Shown here one piece after another: positions 1 through 12,322 of a stretch of DNA of 64,000 nt. This DNA is from Beroe forskalii. Taxonomy: Eukaryota; Ctenophora; Nuda; Beroida; Beroidae. Position 1 is the first letter of the stretch. The number at the start of each line of letters is the position of its first letter. The position numbers and the translations under genes were made by a program. Location: contig WFMF01000237.1 of NCBI GenBank assembly GCA_011033025.1, forward strand, positions 1-64,000, written 5' to 3'. The notes under the pieces were generated by a model. The model was not told the origin of the DNA. It saw only the letters and a program-made list of their open reading frames with translations, and searched no databases.

Positions 1-1425
1 CATTGTGAGGAGGGTGTACTCATTTCACAGACTGCTCCAGGCTTAACATTGTGAGGAGGGTGTACTCATTTCTGAGACTGCTCCAGGCTTAACATTGTGA
101 GTGTACTCATTTCACAGACTGCTCCAGGCTTAACATTGAGGAGGGTGTACCATTTCACAGACTGTTCCAGGCTTAACATTGTGAGGAGGGTGTACTCATT
201 TCACAGACTGTTCCAAAGGCTTATTGAGAAGGGTGTACTCATTTCACAGACTGTTCCAGGCTTAACATTGTGAGGAGGTGCTCATTTCACAGACTGCTCC
301 AGGCTTAACATTGTGAGGAGGGTGTACTCATTTCACAGACTGTTCCAGGCTTAACATTGTGAGGAGGGTGTACTCATTTCACAGACTGTTCCAGGCTTAA
401 CATTGTGAGGAGGGTGTACTCATTTCACAGACTGCTCCAGGCTTAACATTGTGAGGAGGGTGTACTCATTTCACAGACTGCTCCAGGCTTAACATTGTGA
501 GGAGGGTGTACTCATTTCACAGACTGCTGCAGGCTTAACATTGAGGAGAGTGTAACCATTTCACAGACTGCTCCAGGCTTAACATTGTGAGGAGGGTGTA
601 CTCATTTCACAGACTGTTCCAGGCTCAACATTGTGAGGAGGGTACTCATTTCTGAGACTGTTCCAGGCTTAACATTGTGAGGAGGGTACTCATTTCAGAC
701 TGCTTCAGGCTTAACATTGTGAGGAGGGTGTACTCATTTCACAGACTGCTCCAGGCTTAACTTTGTGAGGAGGGTGTACTCATTTCACAGACTGATCCAG
801 GCTTAACATTGTGAGGAGGGTGTACTCATTTCACAGACTGTTCCAGGCTTAACATTGTGAGGAGGGTGTACTCATTTCACAGACTGTTCCAGGCTTAACA
901 TTGTGAGGAGGGTGTACTCATTTCACAGACTGCTCCAGGCTTAACATTGTGAGGAGGGTGTACTCATTTCATAGACTGTTCCAGGCTTAACATTGTCAGG
1001 AGGGTGTACTCATTTCACAGACTGCTCCAGGCTTAAAATGGGTACATTGTGAGGAGGGTGTACTCATTTCACAGACTGCTCCAGGCTTAAAATGGGTACA
1101 TTGTGAGGAGGGTGTACTCATTTCACAGACTGCTCCAGGCTTAACATAGAGGAGGGTGTACTCATTTCACAGACTGTTCCAGGCTTAACATTGTGAGGAG
1201 GGTGTACTCATTTCACAGACTGTTCCAGGCTTAACATTGTGAGGAGGGTGTACTCATTTCACAGACTGCTCCAGGCTTAACATAGAGGAGGGTGTACTCA
1301 TTTCACAGACTGCTGCAGGCTTAACATTGAGGAGGGTGTACTCATTTCACAGACTGTTCCAAGCTTAACATTGTGAGGAGGGTGTACCCATTTCACAGAC
1401 TGTTCCAGGCTTAACTTTGTGAGGA
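1..1425. repeat. 46-bp minisatellite array
   Basis: About thirty tandem copies of a 46-bp unit, recognisable by 'gaggagggtgtactcatttc' followed by 'acagactgctccaggcttaa'. Most copies are nearly identical, with sporadic 1-5 base deletions and C/T alternation at 'actg[c/t]tcc'. Two copies near 1036 and 1089 carry an 8-base variant 'aatgggta'. The array is cut by the left window edge, so its full length is unknown. No coding signal. Confidence 0.95.
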
Positions 1426-1488
1426 GGGTTTTTTTTTGGTGCAAAATCCACGGACCACCACATCACCTTGCGGAGTAGGTGGCAACTC

Positions 1489-2795
1489 GGCAAATGACCA
1501 CATTGCAAAATCGCCGACTCGGCGCCGGTCCGGCGCTGATCGGCGCTGATCAGCGCCGGCTAGGCGCCGATCGGCGGTACCGCCGATCGGCGCTGATCGG
1601 CGCCGATGGGAAATTGGCAATTTTTCATCGGCGGTCGTCGGCGCTGATCGGCGCGAATCAGCGCTGGCCAGCCCCCGATCGGCGCCGACAGCGCCGATCT
1701 GCCCCCGATCGGCGCCGATAAAAACACCTGTATAAGGGAAGCTGTCTGGTGCATTTTATTCCACATTTCCCGTGATTTTCCCATCGGCGCCGATGGGGAA
1801 TTTCTAAAAAATTTCAAGCTTTGACAAGAAAACCAGATATCCGCGGTTTTTATCGCATTTGACCGACAGGATTATGTTATGGTTTGTAATTATATATGTT
1901 TTATAGGTCTTATGAGCGAATTACCCCATTGTCATAGATAATGAAGGCTCCCGTTTACATGTGAGGCCGACCTTGTTAACTTTAAATGTAAGAATACCTG
2001 ATGACAGATGATAATATTAATACGTCGATGATTTCAAATTAAAAATAAAAGACATACAACGGACGCAGAATGGAAACACTGTAGTGATGAATGATTTTTG
2101 CACGTGTTGCTTTGCGCGTGTAACCATAGTAACGGCGGGTAGTACAAGTAATAGTATTGTTAAGATGGAGCCGATTTTAGCGTTCGCACTTTTACAGAAA
2201 AAACATTAGGTTGGATGGACTTTTAAACAAGCGCTATCCACGGGTTAGGGTTTGGGTTAAGGTTCCGGTTTGGGTTCCGGTTAGGGTTTCGAGTTTGCTG
2301 ACCCTAATCCTGATCCTTAAACCCCAACACTTTTTGGGTTAGGGTTAGGGTTTGGGCAAGGGTTTGGGCTAGGGTTAGGGTTTGGGTTAGGGGTTGGGTT
2401 CCGGTTAGGGTTTGAGTTTGGGTAAGTGTTTTGGTTAGGGTTTGGGTTCGGGTTCGGGCTTGGGTTTGGGTTAGGGTTTGGGTTAGGGTTTTTGGTTACG
2501 GTTTGCGTTTGTGTTTGGATTAGGGCTTGGGTTAGGGTTTGGGTTAGATTTTGGGTTAGGGTTTAGGTTAGGGTTTGGTTTGGGTTAGGTTTTAGGTTAG
2601 GGTTAGGGTTCGGGTTAGGGTTCGGGTTCGGGTTAGGGTTTGGTTTAGGATTTGGCTTATGGTTTGGGTTAGGGTTCGGGTTAGGGTTTGGTTTAGGATT
2701 TGGCTTATGGTTCGGGTTAGGGTTTGGTTTAGGATTTGGCTTATGGTTTGGGTTTGGGTTTGGGTTAGGGTTTGAGTTAGGGTTTGGTTTGCGCG
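1489..2795 (+). mobile_element. Truncated foldback element, left arm plus core
   Basis: From GGCAAATGACCACATTGC onward this matches the left arm of the complete foldback at 19258-21329: the same GATCGGCGCC-rich subterminal block, the same 'acacctgtataagggaagc' segment and the same AT-rich stretch ending near 1960. Positions about 1965-2285 are unrelated to the full copy. From about 2290 ('gctgaccctaatcctgatcc') it again matches and enters the TTAGGG/TTTGGG-like core. The right arm is missing. No TSD can be defined. Confidence 0.8.
2225..2795. repeat. Telomere-like degenerate GGGTTA/GGGTTT repeat
   Basis: Interstitial G-rich repeat mixing GGGTTA, GGGTTT and GGGTTC hexamers, with the G-rich strand on plus. 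It forms the core of the truncated foldback element. The heterogeneous hexamers and internal position argue against a real chromosome end. On the minus strand it gives an artefactual Asn-Pro repeat frame. Confidence 0.85.
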
Positions 2796-3658
2796 CGTGG
2801 ACTCCGTCAGTGGACCCTAATGTCGGCTGGTCGAGTCCACCGCGGCGGAGTCCACCATGCACCAGCGGACAAAAACTCCGCAGCAAACTCTTTGCCCCGG
2901 TGGATAGCTTTTTGTTGGACTTTTTCGGCGGACTGTCCAAAAGTCCGCGGCAGACCGTAATGCGTAAGCAGATCCGCAGCTGATCCAACACTCCGCGCTT
3001 GAATTTCAAAAACTCCACCATAAATTTTTGATGGTGGACTTCAGACTCAGTGTAGTCCGCAGCAGACCCAGTGGACCACTAACCATTACCAATCACTCAG
3101 TCTCACAATCTCACATTATTGATATTCTATTTCTAATATTAATAACTTTTCAAATTCACTCACTATCGTGGACAAACTATAAAATCCGCGTGCGAGCCCA
3201 AATATGGAATACGACTCGTACGCTTAATTTCATGGGTTCTGGGACCTGCCCCCTGACCAGTATATTACTATATTGACTCGTACCTCTGGTTCTGTCTGAC
3301 AGCGTGGATGATAGTGTTGAGAGATCGCTTTTCGTTCGGCTTCCGGCAGAGTATTGCATTAACTCCCCATGATTCGCTTTCTCTTAGGTTAGTGGTCTGT
3401 GAAACCTCCCTTCCCTCTTATTCCTCTCATCCACTTCTCTGATTGGCTGATTGAGCTCAACACAGCTCAGTGTACCAAGCTGCTTGCCTGCGCGCGTATG
3501 CAGCCTATAGACCGGCTGTTGCTATAGCAACGCGCGATCATTTTAATATTGAATTTCTGCACGTGCGCGCTCACTTTCGTTTACTATTTATTGAATAAGT
3601 TTGCCTTTTGCAACTTCTTCAACTTCCTCACTTCAATTGAAATCAACAAATCTAAAGA
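2796..3658. other. No gene recognised
   Basis: At 2796-3080 there are scattered degenerate copies of a 'tccgc[g/a]gc' / 'agtccacc' motif, relatively GC-rich. From 3080 to 3658 I see AT-rich sequence with no convincing reading frame or structure. Confidence 0.4.
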
Positions 3659-4299
3659 ATGGAATATCAATGCTCGTGTTGGGTACCGAAACCTCCTGTG
3701 GGTTTCCAGGATATCATGCAAAAGGTATGGATACGTGTTGTCAGCCGACAACCAACAAACTCGGTTGATTGCGCTATAGAGTACCTAATGGAGTCAGAAC
3801 ATGTCAGCACTGGCAGATGAACCTGTAGAGGCAGGTCACATCGGTCCATTCCCCGCTTCAGTGAAAGAAATAACTGAAATTCAAGAAGAAGAGGAAAAGT
3901 GATGCCTCTGTAAAGAGCTCTGCTGCCGTGGAAACAACTTCCACCAAGAAAAGGTCAAATACAGTCCAATATTCTAGCCAAGAAGAGCAAATTGAATCAG
4001 CTGATCACGATGTATAATGCTCCGATAATGACCTGACTGCTATTCCCTCAAAGTCAACAAAGAAAGGACGCTGGAAGCGTTTAAAGAGCATTTTTTTTCT
4101 TTTAAAGAAGATCAGGAAAAGTTCCTAATCCTGGTGAGGTCACCCAGCTTCCTTGAAAAGCAATGCGTCTGTCAAAAGTGACACATCTGTTTAAAGTTCC
4201 TCGTTCGCGATAAGCTCATTATCAGTCAAGGGCTCTGCTTCCGAGAAAAGAACTACATCTGTCAAGAGCTCTGCTTCCGAAAAATCTAATTCCAACTAA
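3659..4299 (+). pseudogene. Decayed Ser/Lys-rich protein gene
   Basis: A start codon at 3659 opens a frame beginning MEYQCSCWVPKPPVGF that stays open to about 3820. Coding character then passes to another frame (MSALADEPVEAG..., ATG at 3801) ending in an acidic EIQEEEEK run, and again to a third frame near 3900 that gives Ser/Lys-rich repeats. Near the 3' end the decapeptide TSVKSSASEK occurs in two clear copies plus earlier degraded versions, before a TAA at 4297-4299. In-frame TAA codons near 4015 and 4192 interrupt otherwise sensible sequence; at 4192 TAA stands where the repeat predicts Lys. Two frameshifts and at least two stops make a pseudogene the simplest reading. Unrecognised introns or sequencing indels are alternatives. 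The family is not recognised; a basic, low-complexity tail such as a nuclear protein could have is all that can be said. Confidence 0.5.
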
Positions 4300-4628
4300 T
4301 GATTGAACATAAAAAATGGTTCAAACGTGAATCCAATATTTGTTTATATTTGAATTTCCATTTTTAAAAAGATTAAATGTTCTGTATATTTATGATAGTA
4401 TTAGCAATACTATAAATACTATATGAGCCATAGTTTCAAATCACTACAAACCATAATTGTCTCATTATTTGTAAATGTTTTCAAAATTGCTCCATGAAGC
4501 ATCAGGATTTGTGAATTCAAGTAAAAACTTAAATTAAGGTTGGTCTTAACCTAACTTAAAAAAGTTGGTAAAAACTTGAAAATTTAAAGAAGTTATTTAT
4601 GCAAAAGCTACCTGCTGAGTCACCTGCC
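4300..4628. other. AT-rich DNA, nothing seen
   Basis: AT-rich stretch downstream of the decayed gene. No reading frame or repeat beyond short A/T runs. Confidence 0.4.
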
Positions 4629-4631
4629 CAG

Positions 4632-5159
4632 GGGAGCCGTCACATATTACGTCATCACTCGACCCGGGGGAGGGGGTTTTCAAATGCTGACAGGTGATGA
4701 CAGGGGGGAGGGAGGGGGTTTGAGGCTTGCTGACGTCAGCAAAGTTTTTGAATTTTTGAAATCCTTAGGGTAAAATTTCCAAACTTTTTCGTTCACAATA
4801 TTTTGTTTTGGAGTACCCATTTCATTTCTGCAATATGATATCTATATTTTCAAACTAACTGGGCACGTGATAGGCTATTTAATGATTAATTGAGGTTCGT
4901 CTATAACATTTAGAGACAAATTTTGCTTGTTTATAACGAATTTAACATTATGAATCACACCACACGTACATGATTGATATTTCATGTCTGTTGTTTTGAT
5001 TCCAAATAAACAAAATTTGTTTTGAAAAAGGAGGTTGGTTTGGTCAATGCTGACGTCAGCATGGGGGAGGGTGTCAGCCAATGATGACAAGTGATGACAG
5101 ACGGGGGGAGGGGGTTGAAAATGGGCGAAAAAGTGATGACGTAATATGTGACGGCTCCC
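4632..5159. mobile_element. 528-bp MITE with CAG target duplication
   Basis: Ends in inverted repeats GGGAGCCGTCACATATTACG / CGTAATATGTGACGGCTCCC that continue inward through 'tcatcact' and a 'gggggaggggg' block. It is flanked by CAG at 4629-4631 and 5160-5162. The empty target ('cacctgcccagtatcttgac') occurs at about 5213-5235, because the target is itself part of a short tandem repeat. A 3-bp duplication and G-rich ends are compatible with the PIF/Harbinger group, but that assignment is inference. No transposase is encoded. Confidence 0.8.
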
Positions 5160-5162
5160 CAG

Positions 5163-5842
5163 TATCTTGACACGAACCCCTCAGTACGTACGCGACATGT
5201 TCTGGGACTTGTCACCTGCCCAGTATCTTGACACGTACCCCCTCAGTACGTACGCTTCATATTCACGGAACTGTCGCCAGTCTATGTAAAGCGCAGGTTC
5301 CAGTCTATAATGTTAAATGTACGACTGTCACTGACAGTGACACCACCAGCAACCTATGATGTACGGTTTATAGTTTACACCAGTCTATGATGTACGGCTT
5401 TTTTTTGGCTCATACTAGTAAATGATTTACGGTTAACACGAGCCTCTCACAAACACCAATTGAGTCCCGTTTGTCTCTGCCAGTGCCACTTTGGTTCCAA
5501 GTGTCCCAAATATCACATTCTTCCCATATTTCCCAATTGTCTCACTCTCAGTCCCACTCCACTTTTTGAGTCACATTTTTCTCTGTCTCATTTGTCCCTA
5601 TTAGCCAATTGCCTCAATTGTCCCAGTTTGAATTCACTTTTTTGAGTTCCATGATTTGCCCCATTTCATCTGTCACATTCGTACCAATTGTCCCAAATAT
5701 CCCAAATCACCCTGTTTCAACCCACTTTTCCTTGAGTTAGGGACAATTGGGGCAGTAGCACCCCCGTCCCCTATCAATGAAACTTAAAGTAAAAGATGCA
5801 ACTTGATGAAACTGAAGGTAAAACTTTACCTACTAGAACTGA
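5163..5842. other. Short degenerate tandem repeats, no gene
   Basis: 5163-5260 holds two copies of a roughly 60-bp unit ('cagtatcttgacacg...cagtacgtacg'). 5275-5400 has loose repeats of 'cagtctatgatgtacgg'. 5455-5720 is a pyrimidine-rich run of degenerate 'aattgtccca' / 'tgtctca' words. No coding sequence. Confidence 0.5.
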
Positions 5843-5930
5843 GTTTGCTAAATCCCCTTTTTTTACTCAGCCAGTGCCTCGACCTATAGGTCGTGACACT
5901 GGCTGGACAAAAAGAGGGGATTTAGCAAAC
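5843..5930. repeat. 88-bp hairpin (palindrome)
   Basis: Inverted repeat GTTTGCTAAATCCCCT ... AGGGGATTTAGCAAAC with the self-complementary centre CGACCTATAGGTCG. Arms are about 38 bp with a few mismatches. It is flanked by TGA on both sides (5840-5842 and 5931-5933), which may be a 3-bp target duplication of a tiny MITE. Confidence 0.8.
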
Positions 5931-6880
5931 TGACTGGATGCTGCCCTAGATGCAAAATCATTACGTCTGACGTCCGTTAGATGGGTTTCTGTGCCCCAAA
6001 TGTTTGCGATATTTTCCAATTCCATTTTTAATTCAGTTATATATTTCCAGCCCCAATTTTGCAACTGCAAGCCTTCTGGTTTGGACACCTTGTTCAGATA
6101 TATTTCAGAATGAGTATATCTCTTTTCCGCGCCCTGACCCTAGCTTAATATGAATTTACTTTAACAAGGTAGGTTTGTGCCCAAAACTTACCCCCTTTTT
6201 CTTGTTCCAAACTTCATCTTAGGTTGCAACAAGGTGAACTGTGAAGAGAAAGGGCTTCCTTTGCGTTTAAAAAGGGACTAAGGAGCAGGAGGAAGCAAAT
6301 ATGTGATAAAAAGCATAAGGAGATAAGGGGGCGCTGAAATACTGTCGACAATCTTTTATAGTTTAAGAAGTGCTAGCAATGGATAAATTTCTTTTCATAA
6401 TGATGAATTATTAATGATGGCAGTTCCAGAGTTTCAGTTCAATCATCATCATGGGTAAACAATAAATATTCACTACTTAAGGGATTTAAAGACGAATGAT
6501 GGAAAAGTATAACAGCTATCAATTATTTTAGTACCACAACTAATCACATTTACAGTTAGATATTTCCATTCATGAATTTCATGGGCGATTAAATTTAAGA
6601 AATGTATCATAATATTATGTTAATATATTAAGATTTTATGTTTATAACATCATAAACATACATAATAATATATAGTTATTCCACAAAAGTAACCCCATTG
6701 AACGAAATCACAAAATAGACCGTAATTGTAAAACCGTTCAAGTCTTTCCCATGGGTGTCCGCTATAGCCTTATAAAGAAAATCGAACTAAAAAAACTTAT
6801 GGGGCCCTTAAAATACCCGTCGGGAGAAAAATTTTTATTTCTTTTCCCCTGGGGGGAGGGTTTTTTTTTCAAGGTCGTGG
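5931..6880. other. No gene recognised
   Basis: Unique, AT-rich sequence. No convincing exon, RNA gene or repeat. The G-rich tract near 6848-6866 directly precedes the next minisatellite. Confidence 0.4.
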
Positions 6881-6883
6881 ATT

Positions 6884-7472
6884 TAATGGTAACTGGTGGA
6901 TACTAATGGCAACTGTGGATATTAATGGTAACTGGGTGGATACTAATGGTAACTGGGGATACTAATGGTAACTGGTGGATACTAATGGTAACTGGGTGGA
7001 TACTAATGGTAACTGGGTGGATACTAATGGTAACTGGGTGATATAATGGTAAACTGAGTGATACTAATAAACTTGGTGGATACTAATGGAACTGGGTGGA
7101 TACTAATGGTAACTGGGTGGATACTAATGGTAAACTGGTGATACTAATGGTAACTGTGGATACTAATGGTAACTGGGTGGATACTAATGGCACTGGTGGA
7201 TACTAATGGTAACTGGGTGGATACTAATGGTAACTGGGTGGATACTAATGGTAACTGGGTGGATACTAATGGTAACTGGGTGGGTACAATGGTAACTGAG
7301 TGGATACTAATGGTAACCCGGTGGATACTAATGGTAACTGGGTGGATACTAATGGTAACCGTGGATACTAATGGTAACTGGGTGGATACTAATGGTAACT
7401 GTGGATACTAATGGTAACTGGGTGGATACTAATGGTAACTGGTGGATATTAATGGTAACTGGGTGGATACTA
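6884..7472. repeat. 21-bp minisatellite
   Basis: Tandem copies of 'aatggtaactgggtggatac' (+t), with frequent single-base losses. Because 21 is a multiple of 3, a short frame reading Asn-Gly-Asn-Trp-Val-Asp-Thr stays open at 7166-7411; this follows from the period and is not evidence for a gene. Confidence 0.95.
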
Positions 7473-8061
7473 ACATGTTCATAATTGGTGCTTTTGAGGC
7501 CAAATAAAAGAAACAAGGTTATTATCGAAAATTATCTATCTTTGGGGCTAGATGATTTAAACTTTTTTATCGGCAGCAAATGTCAATTTAAGGTATTAAT
7601 ATATTTTGGTGGATACTGAAATTTAACTGTGTATTTAATCGAATTTAGTATCCATGGAACAGAGAGGCTTTAGTTACCACTGGCAATGTAAAATATATCC
7701 AAGGCTCCGATTATAGAGCAGTTAAAATTCAATTTGTTTTTGGTGGCAACTGATGATACTAATTCGTCCGTGGATACTAATGGATACTAAATGGTACTAA
7801 CGGCAATTTTAGTATCCGTGGTAACTGTGGATACTAAATGGTAACTGATGGTAATTAATGGCACCAATGGATTAGTATTTAGTATCCACGGTGATTACTA
7901 TTTTAGAAAAAATTAGCCACCAGTATCCATTAGTATCCGTGATACTAAATCTGAAATTTAGTATCCACCCAGTATCCACCCAGTATCCACCCAGTTACCA
8001 CGGATACTAATGGTAACTAATGGATACTAATTTTCATCATGTTCCTGTGGTACAACATTGC
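7473..8061. repeat. Degenerate and inverted copies of the 21-bp unit
   Basis: 7473-7740 is mostly unique AT-rich sequence. From about 7600, and densely at 7745-8030, words of the preceding minisatellite reappear on both strands ('ggatactaatgg' and its complement 'agtatccacccagtatcc'), so the end of the array is scrambled and partly inverted. No gene. Confidence 0.65.
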
Positions 8062-9054
8062 CCTTGTGAATTCATTGAATGTACCTATTGCTTAGTTTGT
8101 TCGGTTGGTGATTGGACTATCCACCTCACGCTACAGTCGACCTGACGACATTACCGCATAAGTAAGGGCATGGTCAATAGGGTTTCGTGAGGTCAAATGT
8201 ATTCACCCCTTCTCTGGAAAGTGTCGGTATAAAGTAATACATTGCTCGATACCTGCTCACATGAAATTAAGCTGTTGATTTTCAGTTACATCCCGTATTT
8301 CAACACCGATCGCATCATATGGTTATCCCTACTCGATTATTGTATAGTTGTATAGTACCTACTTCTCTATTTGATCCATTGTTCTATTATTTCCAATGTG
8401 TATAATTGGTTTCTAATTCAGGAATTAGGAGTAGGAGTACATCCCTCGTCTATCAAATGCTTCTTGCGCCCCCACTCAACATTTTACTGGTTTTATGGAA
8501 TCTTAGTTTTATTGCTAGATTTATTAGCGCCGAGGATCCCTACTCTATTGGCACCTGTTCAGACAGCAAGACTCTTGCTGGAAGAGCCAATATATGCTAA
8601 TATGACGTTGCTATGGATAACGGATATAAACAGGGTGGTTTGAACAATTACCTTATATCCTTCGCTGTTTAATAAACAGTGTTTATTTTTAGGTGATACC
8701 TATAAATCGTTTATTTTCCAAATTTATTCAGTCACATTAGCCATCATAGTAGGTACTTGTTTAATTGATTTCAAAATATTTATATCATGCATTTATATCA
8801 TATTTAAGATCTAATGAAATTTTCACAGGTGGCACCTTTAGAATGGACTTCGTTGAACATATGGTGTGTTTTAGCCGTAATATTCCCGCCGAATTTGTGT
8901 CCCGATTCTTATTTCAATAGCAGAATAGAGCATTCAAACTTTCAAATGTACCTACATTCTTTCTTAATCTTATGGATTACAATTCGAAAACCAACTAAAT
9001 AAGATGGAGCCGGAAAAGAGAACATCGACTGACTAAATCTCATCAACTCTCTCA

Positions 9055-9245
9055 TCAATCACTCATTTCAGCCACACTCATTTTTCTCATTCACTCGTTT
9101 ACTTGCTCATTCACTCACTAAATCACTCACTCCTGCACTCACTCAATCACTAACTCGCCTATTTACTTAAACATTCACTAACCTAATCACTCTTACACTC
9201 ACTCACTCATTTATTCACTCACTCACTCTATCATTCATTCACTCA
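9055..9245. repeat. TCACTCAC-type low-complexity tract
   Basis: Irregular repeats of 'cactcac', 'cattcact' and 'ctcatt'. The duplicate at 56945-57175 is longer, showing slippage since duplication. Confidence 0.8.
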
Positions 9246-9249
9246 AAAC

Positions 9250-10387
9250 CACGCCCTAGAATATAATTTCGGTCCTCCTTTTGACTCATCATCATTCTCG
9301 AATTCGTGACGTGGATGGCTTATCTCGGAGTTTAAATTTCACTGATAACCTGTTGCATCTGAGTGTGTTCCGTGTCCAGAACAGAAATTATTCGTGATCT
9401 GAAGTTGCAATACAATACGGTTGGTTGGTGAATGATTTAACCAAATATTCGATAAAAAGGAGGAAAAGTTGTAATTTAAGAGGGGAGTACCGGGAGTATT
9501 TCATGTCTAACACCTGTTATCATACGGGTGATAATCACCTGTTGGTTATTATTCGGGCAGCCGTTAGAGAGATGCAGGGTTGCTAGCTCACATTAGACTC
9601 CGTGTGTACTTACTACTCCTCTGTAGGAAACAGACATTACTAATAATACATATTACATATACCTCTTAATTCTTTAATTTTAATTAAATACTTATTTGAA
9701 GTATATTATAACTCATGAGATTAAACTCATCTCCATTTACTTACACTTCGTTTAATTATAAAGGCATAAATCTTATCTATTAACCTCTGAGTTATTATTT
9801 ATCATCATCAATTTCAATGATTTGAGTTTCGACTATAGCTGCTAATTTCTCTTCATACTGTCATCAATTGAACCATTTCATTGGTACTTAGTTAATTGAT
9901 GCTAAAGTAATCGCACATTTTCCAATATTCCGCAACTTGCATTTATGGACCAGGTATCTTACATGTCCTTCAGGCTAGCCTAATTTACGACTTGTTGTAA
10001 CTAAGACAGTGCTAATGACAGTCACTTCGTCAAAATTTTGTGAAAATTAATTATGAGCGACCATATTCTCATATTTAATTAATTGTTGTGTGCTATTAAA
10101 ATTATGTTCTCTAAAATTCTGTTGTTTCATTATGCAATTATGTTTTGTTAATCTACAACATATATTTTGTATGTTTACCTTTTAGCAGTCTGAGTCAGTG
10201 TATTCAGATAACGACTTAAAAAAGCGAATAAAAGGTTGCAATTAAACCAGTTAGGTAAATTCAACTGTCGTGCTTATTATCATTCCATTAATTAATTCTA
10301 TTTCATCCTAACGGTTTCTTCACATTTCTAATTTACATGATTTTGTCTACAAATCTCATAAAACCGTGATTATATTTCGTGGGTTTC
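9250..10387. other. Unique AT-rich sequence, no gene
   Basis: Aligned with 57180-58270 in copy B. Indels between the copies are not in multiples of three, and no long frame is shared. No feature seen. Confidence 0.5.
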
Positions 10388-12322
10388 GCGGAGTGTGTAA
10401 CAGGAGAATGTAACAGCTGATGTAACACGAGAGTGTAACAGCTGATGTAACAGGAGTGTAACAGGACAGTGTAACAGCTGATGTAACAGTAGAATGTAAC
10501 AGGAGAGTGTAAAAGCTGATGTAACTGGGCAGTGTAACAGCTGATGTAACAGGAGAGTGTAACAGCATATCAAACAGGAGAATGTAACAGAAGAATGTTA
10601 CAGGAGAGTGTAACAACTGATGTAACATGAAAGTGTAACAGTAAAATGTAACAGGAGAGTGTAACAGCTGATGTAACAGGAGAGTGTAACAGCTGTTGTG
10701 ACAGGAGAGTGTAACAGCTGATGTAACAGGACAGTGTAACAGCTAATGAAACAGGAGAGTGTAACAGCTGATGAAACAGGAGAGTGAAACAGCTGATGTA
10801 ACAGTAGAATGTAACAGCTGATGTAACAGGAGAGTGTAACAGCTGATGTAACAGGAGAGTGTAACAGCTGATGTAACAGGAGAGTGTAACAGCTGATGTA
10901 ACAGTAGAATGTAACAGCTGATGTAACAGGAGAGTGTAACATGAGAGTTAAACAGCTGATGTATCAGGAGAGTGTAACAGCTGATGTAACATGATTGTGT
11001 AACAGCTGATGTAACATGTAATAATAGAATGTGTACAGAGCGCAACAGATGTAACAGCTGGAAACAGGAGAGTGTAACAGAACTGTAAACAGCTGATGTA
11101 ACAGGAGAGTGTAACAGCTAACAGGAGAGTGTAACATGATGTAACAGGAGTAACATTGTAACAGCTGTAACAGGAGTGAAACAGCTTATGTAAACGAATG
11201 TAACAGCTGATGTAACAGGAGAGTGTAACAGCTGATGTAACAGGAGGTTGTAACCGCTTAGTGTAACAACAGGAGAGTGTAACAGCTAATGTAACAGGAG
11301 AATGTAACAGCTGATGTAACAGGAGAGTGTAACAGCTGATGTAACAGGAGAGTGTAACAGCTGATGAAACAGGAGAGTGAAACAGCTTATGCAATAGTCG
11401 AATGTAACAGCTGATGTAACAGGAGAGTGTAACAGCTGATGTAACAGGAGGTTGTAACCGCTTATGTAACAGGAGAGTGTAACAGCTGATGTAACAGGAG
11501 AGTGTAGTAACTGATGTAACAGGAGAGTGTAACAGCTGATGTAATAGGAGAGTGTAACATCTTATGTAACAGGACAGTGTAACAGCTAATGAAACAGGAG
11601 AGTGTAACAGCTGATGAAACAGGAGAGTGAAACAGCTGATGCAATAGTCGAATGTAACAGCTGATGTAACAGGAGAGTGTAACATCTGATGTAACAGTAG
11701 ACTGTAACAGCTGATGTAACAGGGCATTGTAACAGCTGATGTAACATGAGAGTGTAACATCTGATGTAACAGTAGAATGTAACAGCTGATGTAACAGGGC
11801 AGTGTAACAGCTGATGTAACAGGAGAGTGTAACAGCTGATGTAACAGGGCATTGTAACAGCTGATGTAACAGGGCATTGTAACAGCTGATGTAACAGGAG
11901 AGTGTAACAGCTGATGTAACAGGAGAGTGTAACAGCTGATGTAACAGGAGGTTGTAACCGCTTATGTAACAGGAGAGTGTAACAGCTAATGTAACAGGAG
12001 AATGTAACAGCTGATGTAACAGGAGAGTGTAACAGCTGATGTAACAGGAGAGTGTAACAGCTAATGAAACAGGAGAGTGTAACAGCTGATGTAACAGGAG
12101 AGTGTAACAGCTGATGTAACAGGAGGTTGTAACCGCTTATGTAAGAGGAGAGTGTAACAGCTAATGTAACAGGAGAGTGTAACAGCTGATGTAATAGGGC
12201 ATTGTAACAGCTGATGTAACAGGAGAGTGTAACAGCTGATGTTACAGGAGAGTGTAACAGCTGATGTAACAGGGCATTGTAACAGCTGATGTAACTGGAG
12301 AGAGTAACAGCTGATGTAACTT
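10388..12322. repeat. 25-bp minisatellite with CAGCTG in each unit
   Basis: Around 75 tandem copies of a 25-bp unit reading 'gatgtaacaggagagtgtaa' + 'cagct'. Each junction recreates CAGCTG(ATG), an E-box-type hexamer. Variant units (agggcattg, aggaggttg, agtagaatg) recur in blocks, which indicates higher-order amplification. Long minus-strand frames rich in Cys-Tyr-Thr-Leu-Leu-His are stop-free satellite translations, not genes. Confidence 0.95.

Noticed and set aside
1-1425. CRISPR-like regular repeats
   Set aside because: Units are contiguous without unique spacers, in a eukaryotic context; this and the other arrays are minisatellites.
2225-2795. Chromosome end
   Set aside because: Hexamers are heterogeneous, flanked by ordinary DNA on both sides, and belong to a mobile element core.
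2563-3021. Asn-Pro repeat protein (also at 20342-20605)
   Set aside because: Translation of telomere-like repeats.
8371-8643. 90-codon frame with counterpart at 56250-56537
   Set aside because: Similar ends, but the middle is frameshifted between the duplicates, so the reading frame is not conserved.
10948-11877. 309-codon minus-strand frame rich in Cys, Tyr and His
   Set aside because: Translation of the 25-bp minisatellite; composition follows the repeat.
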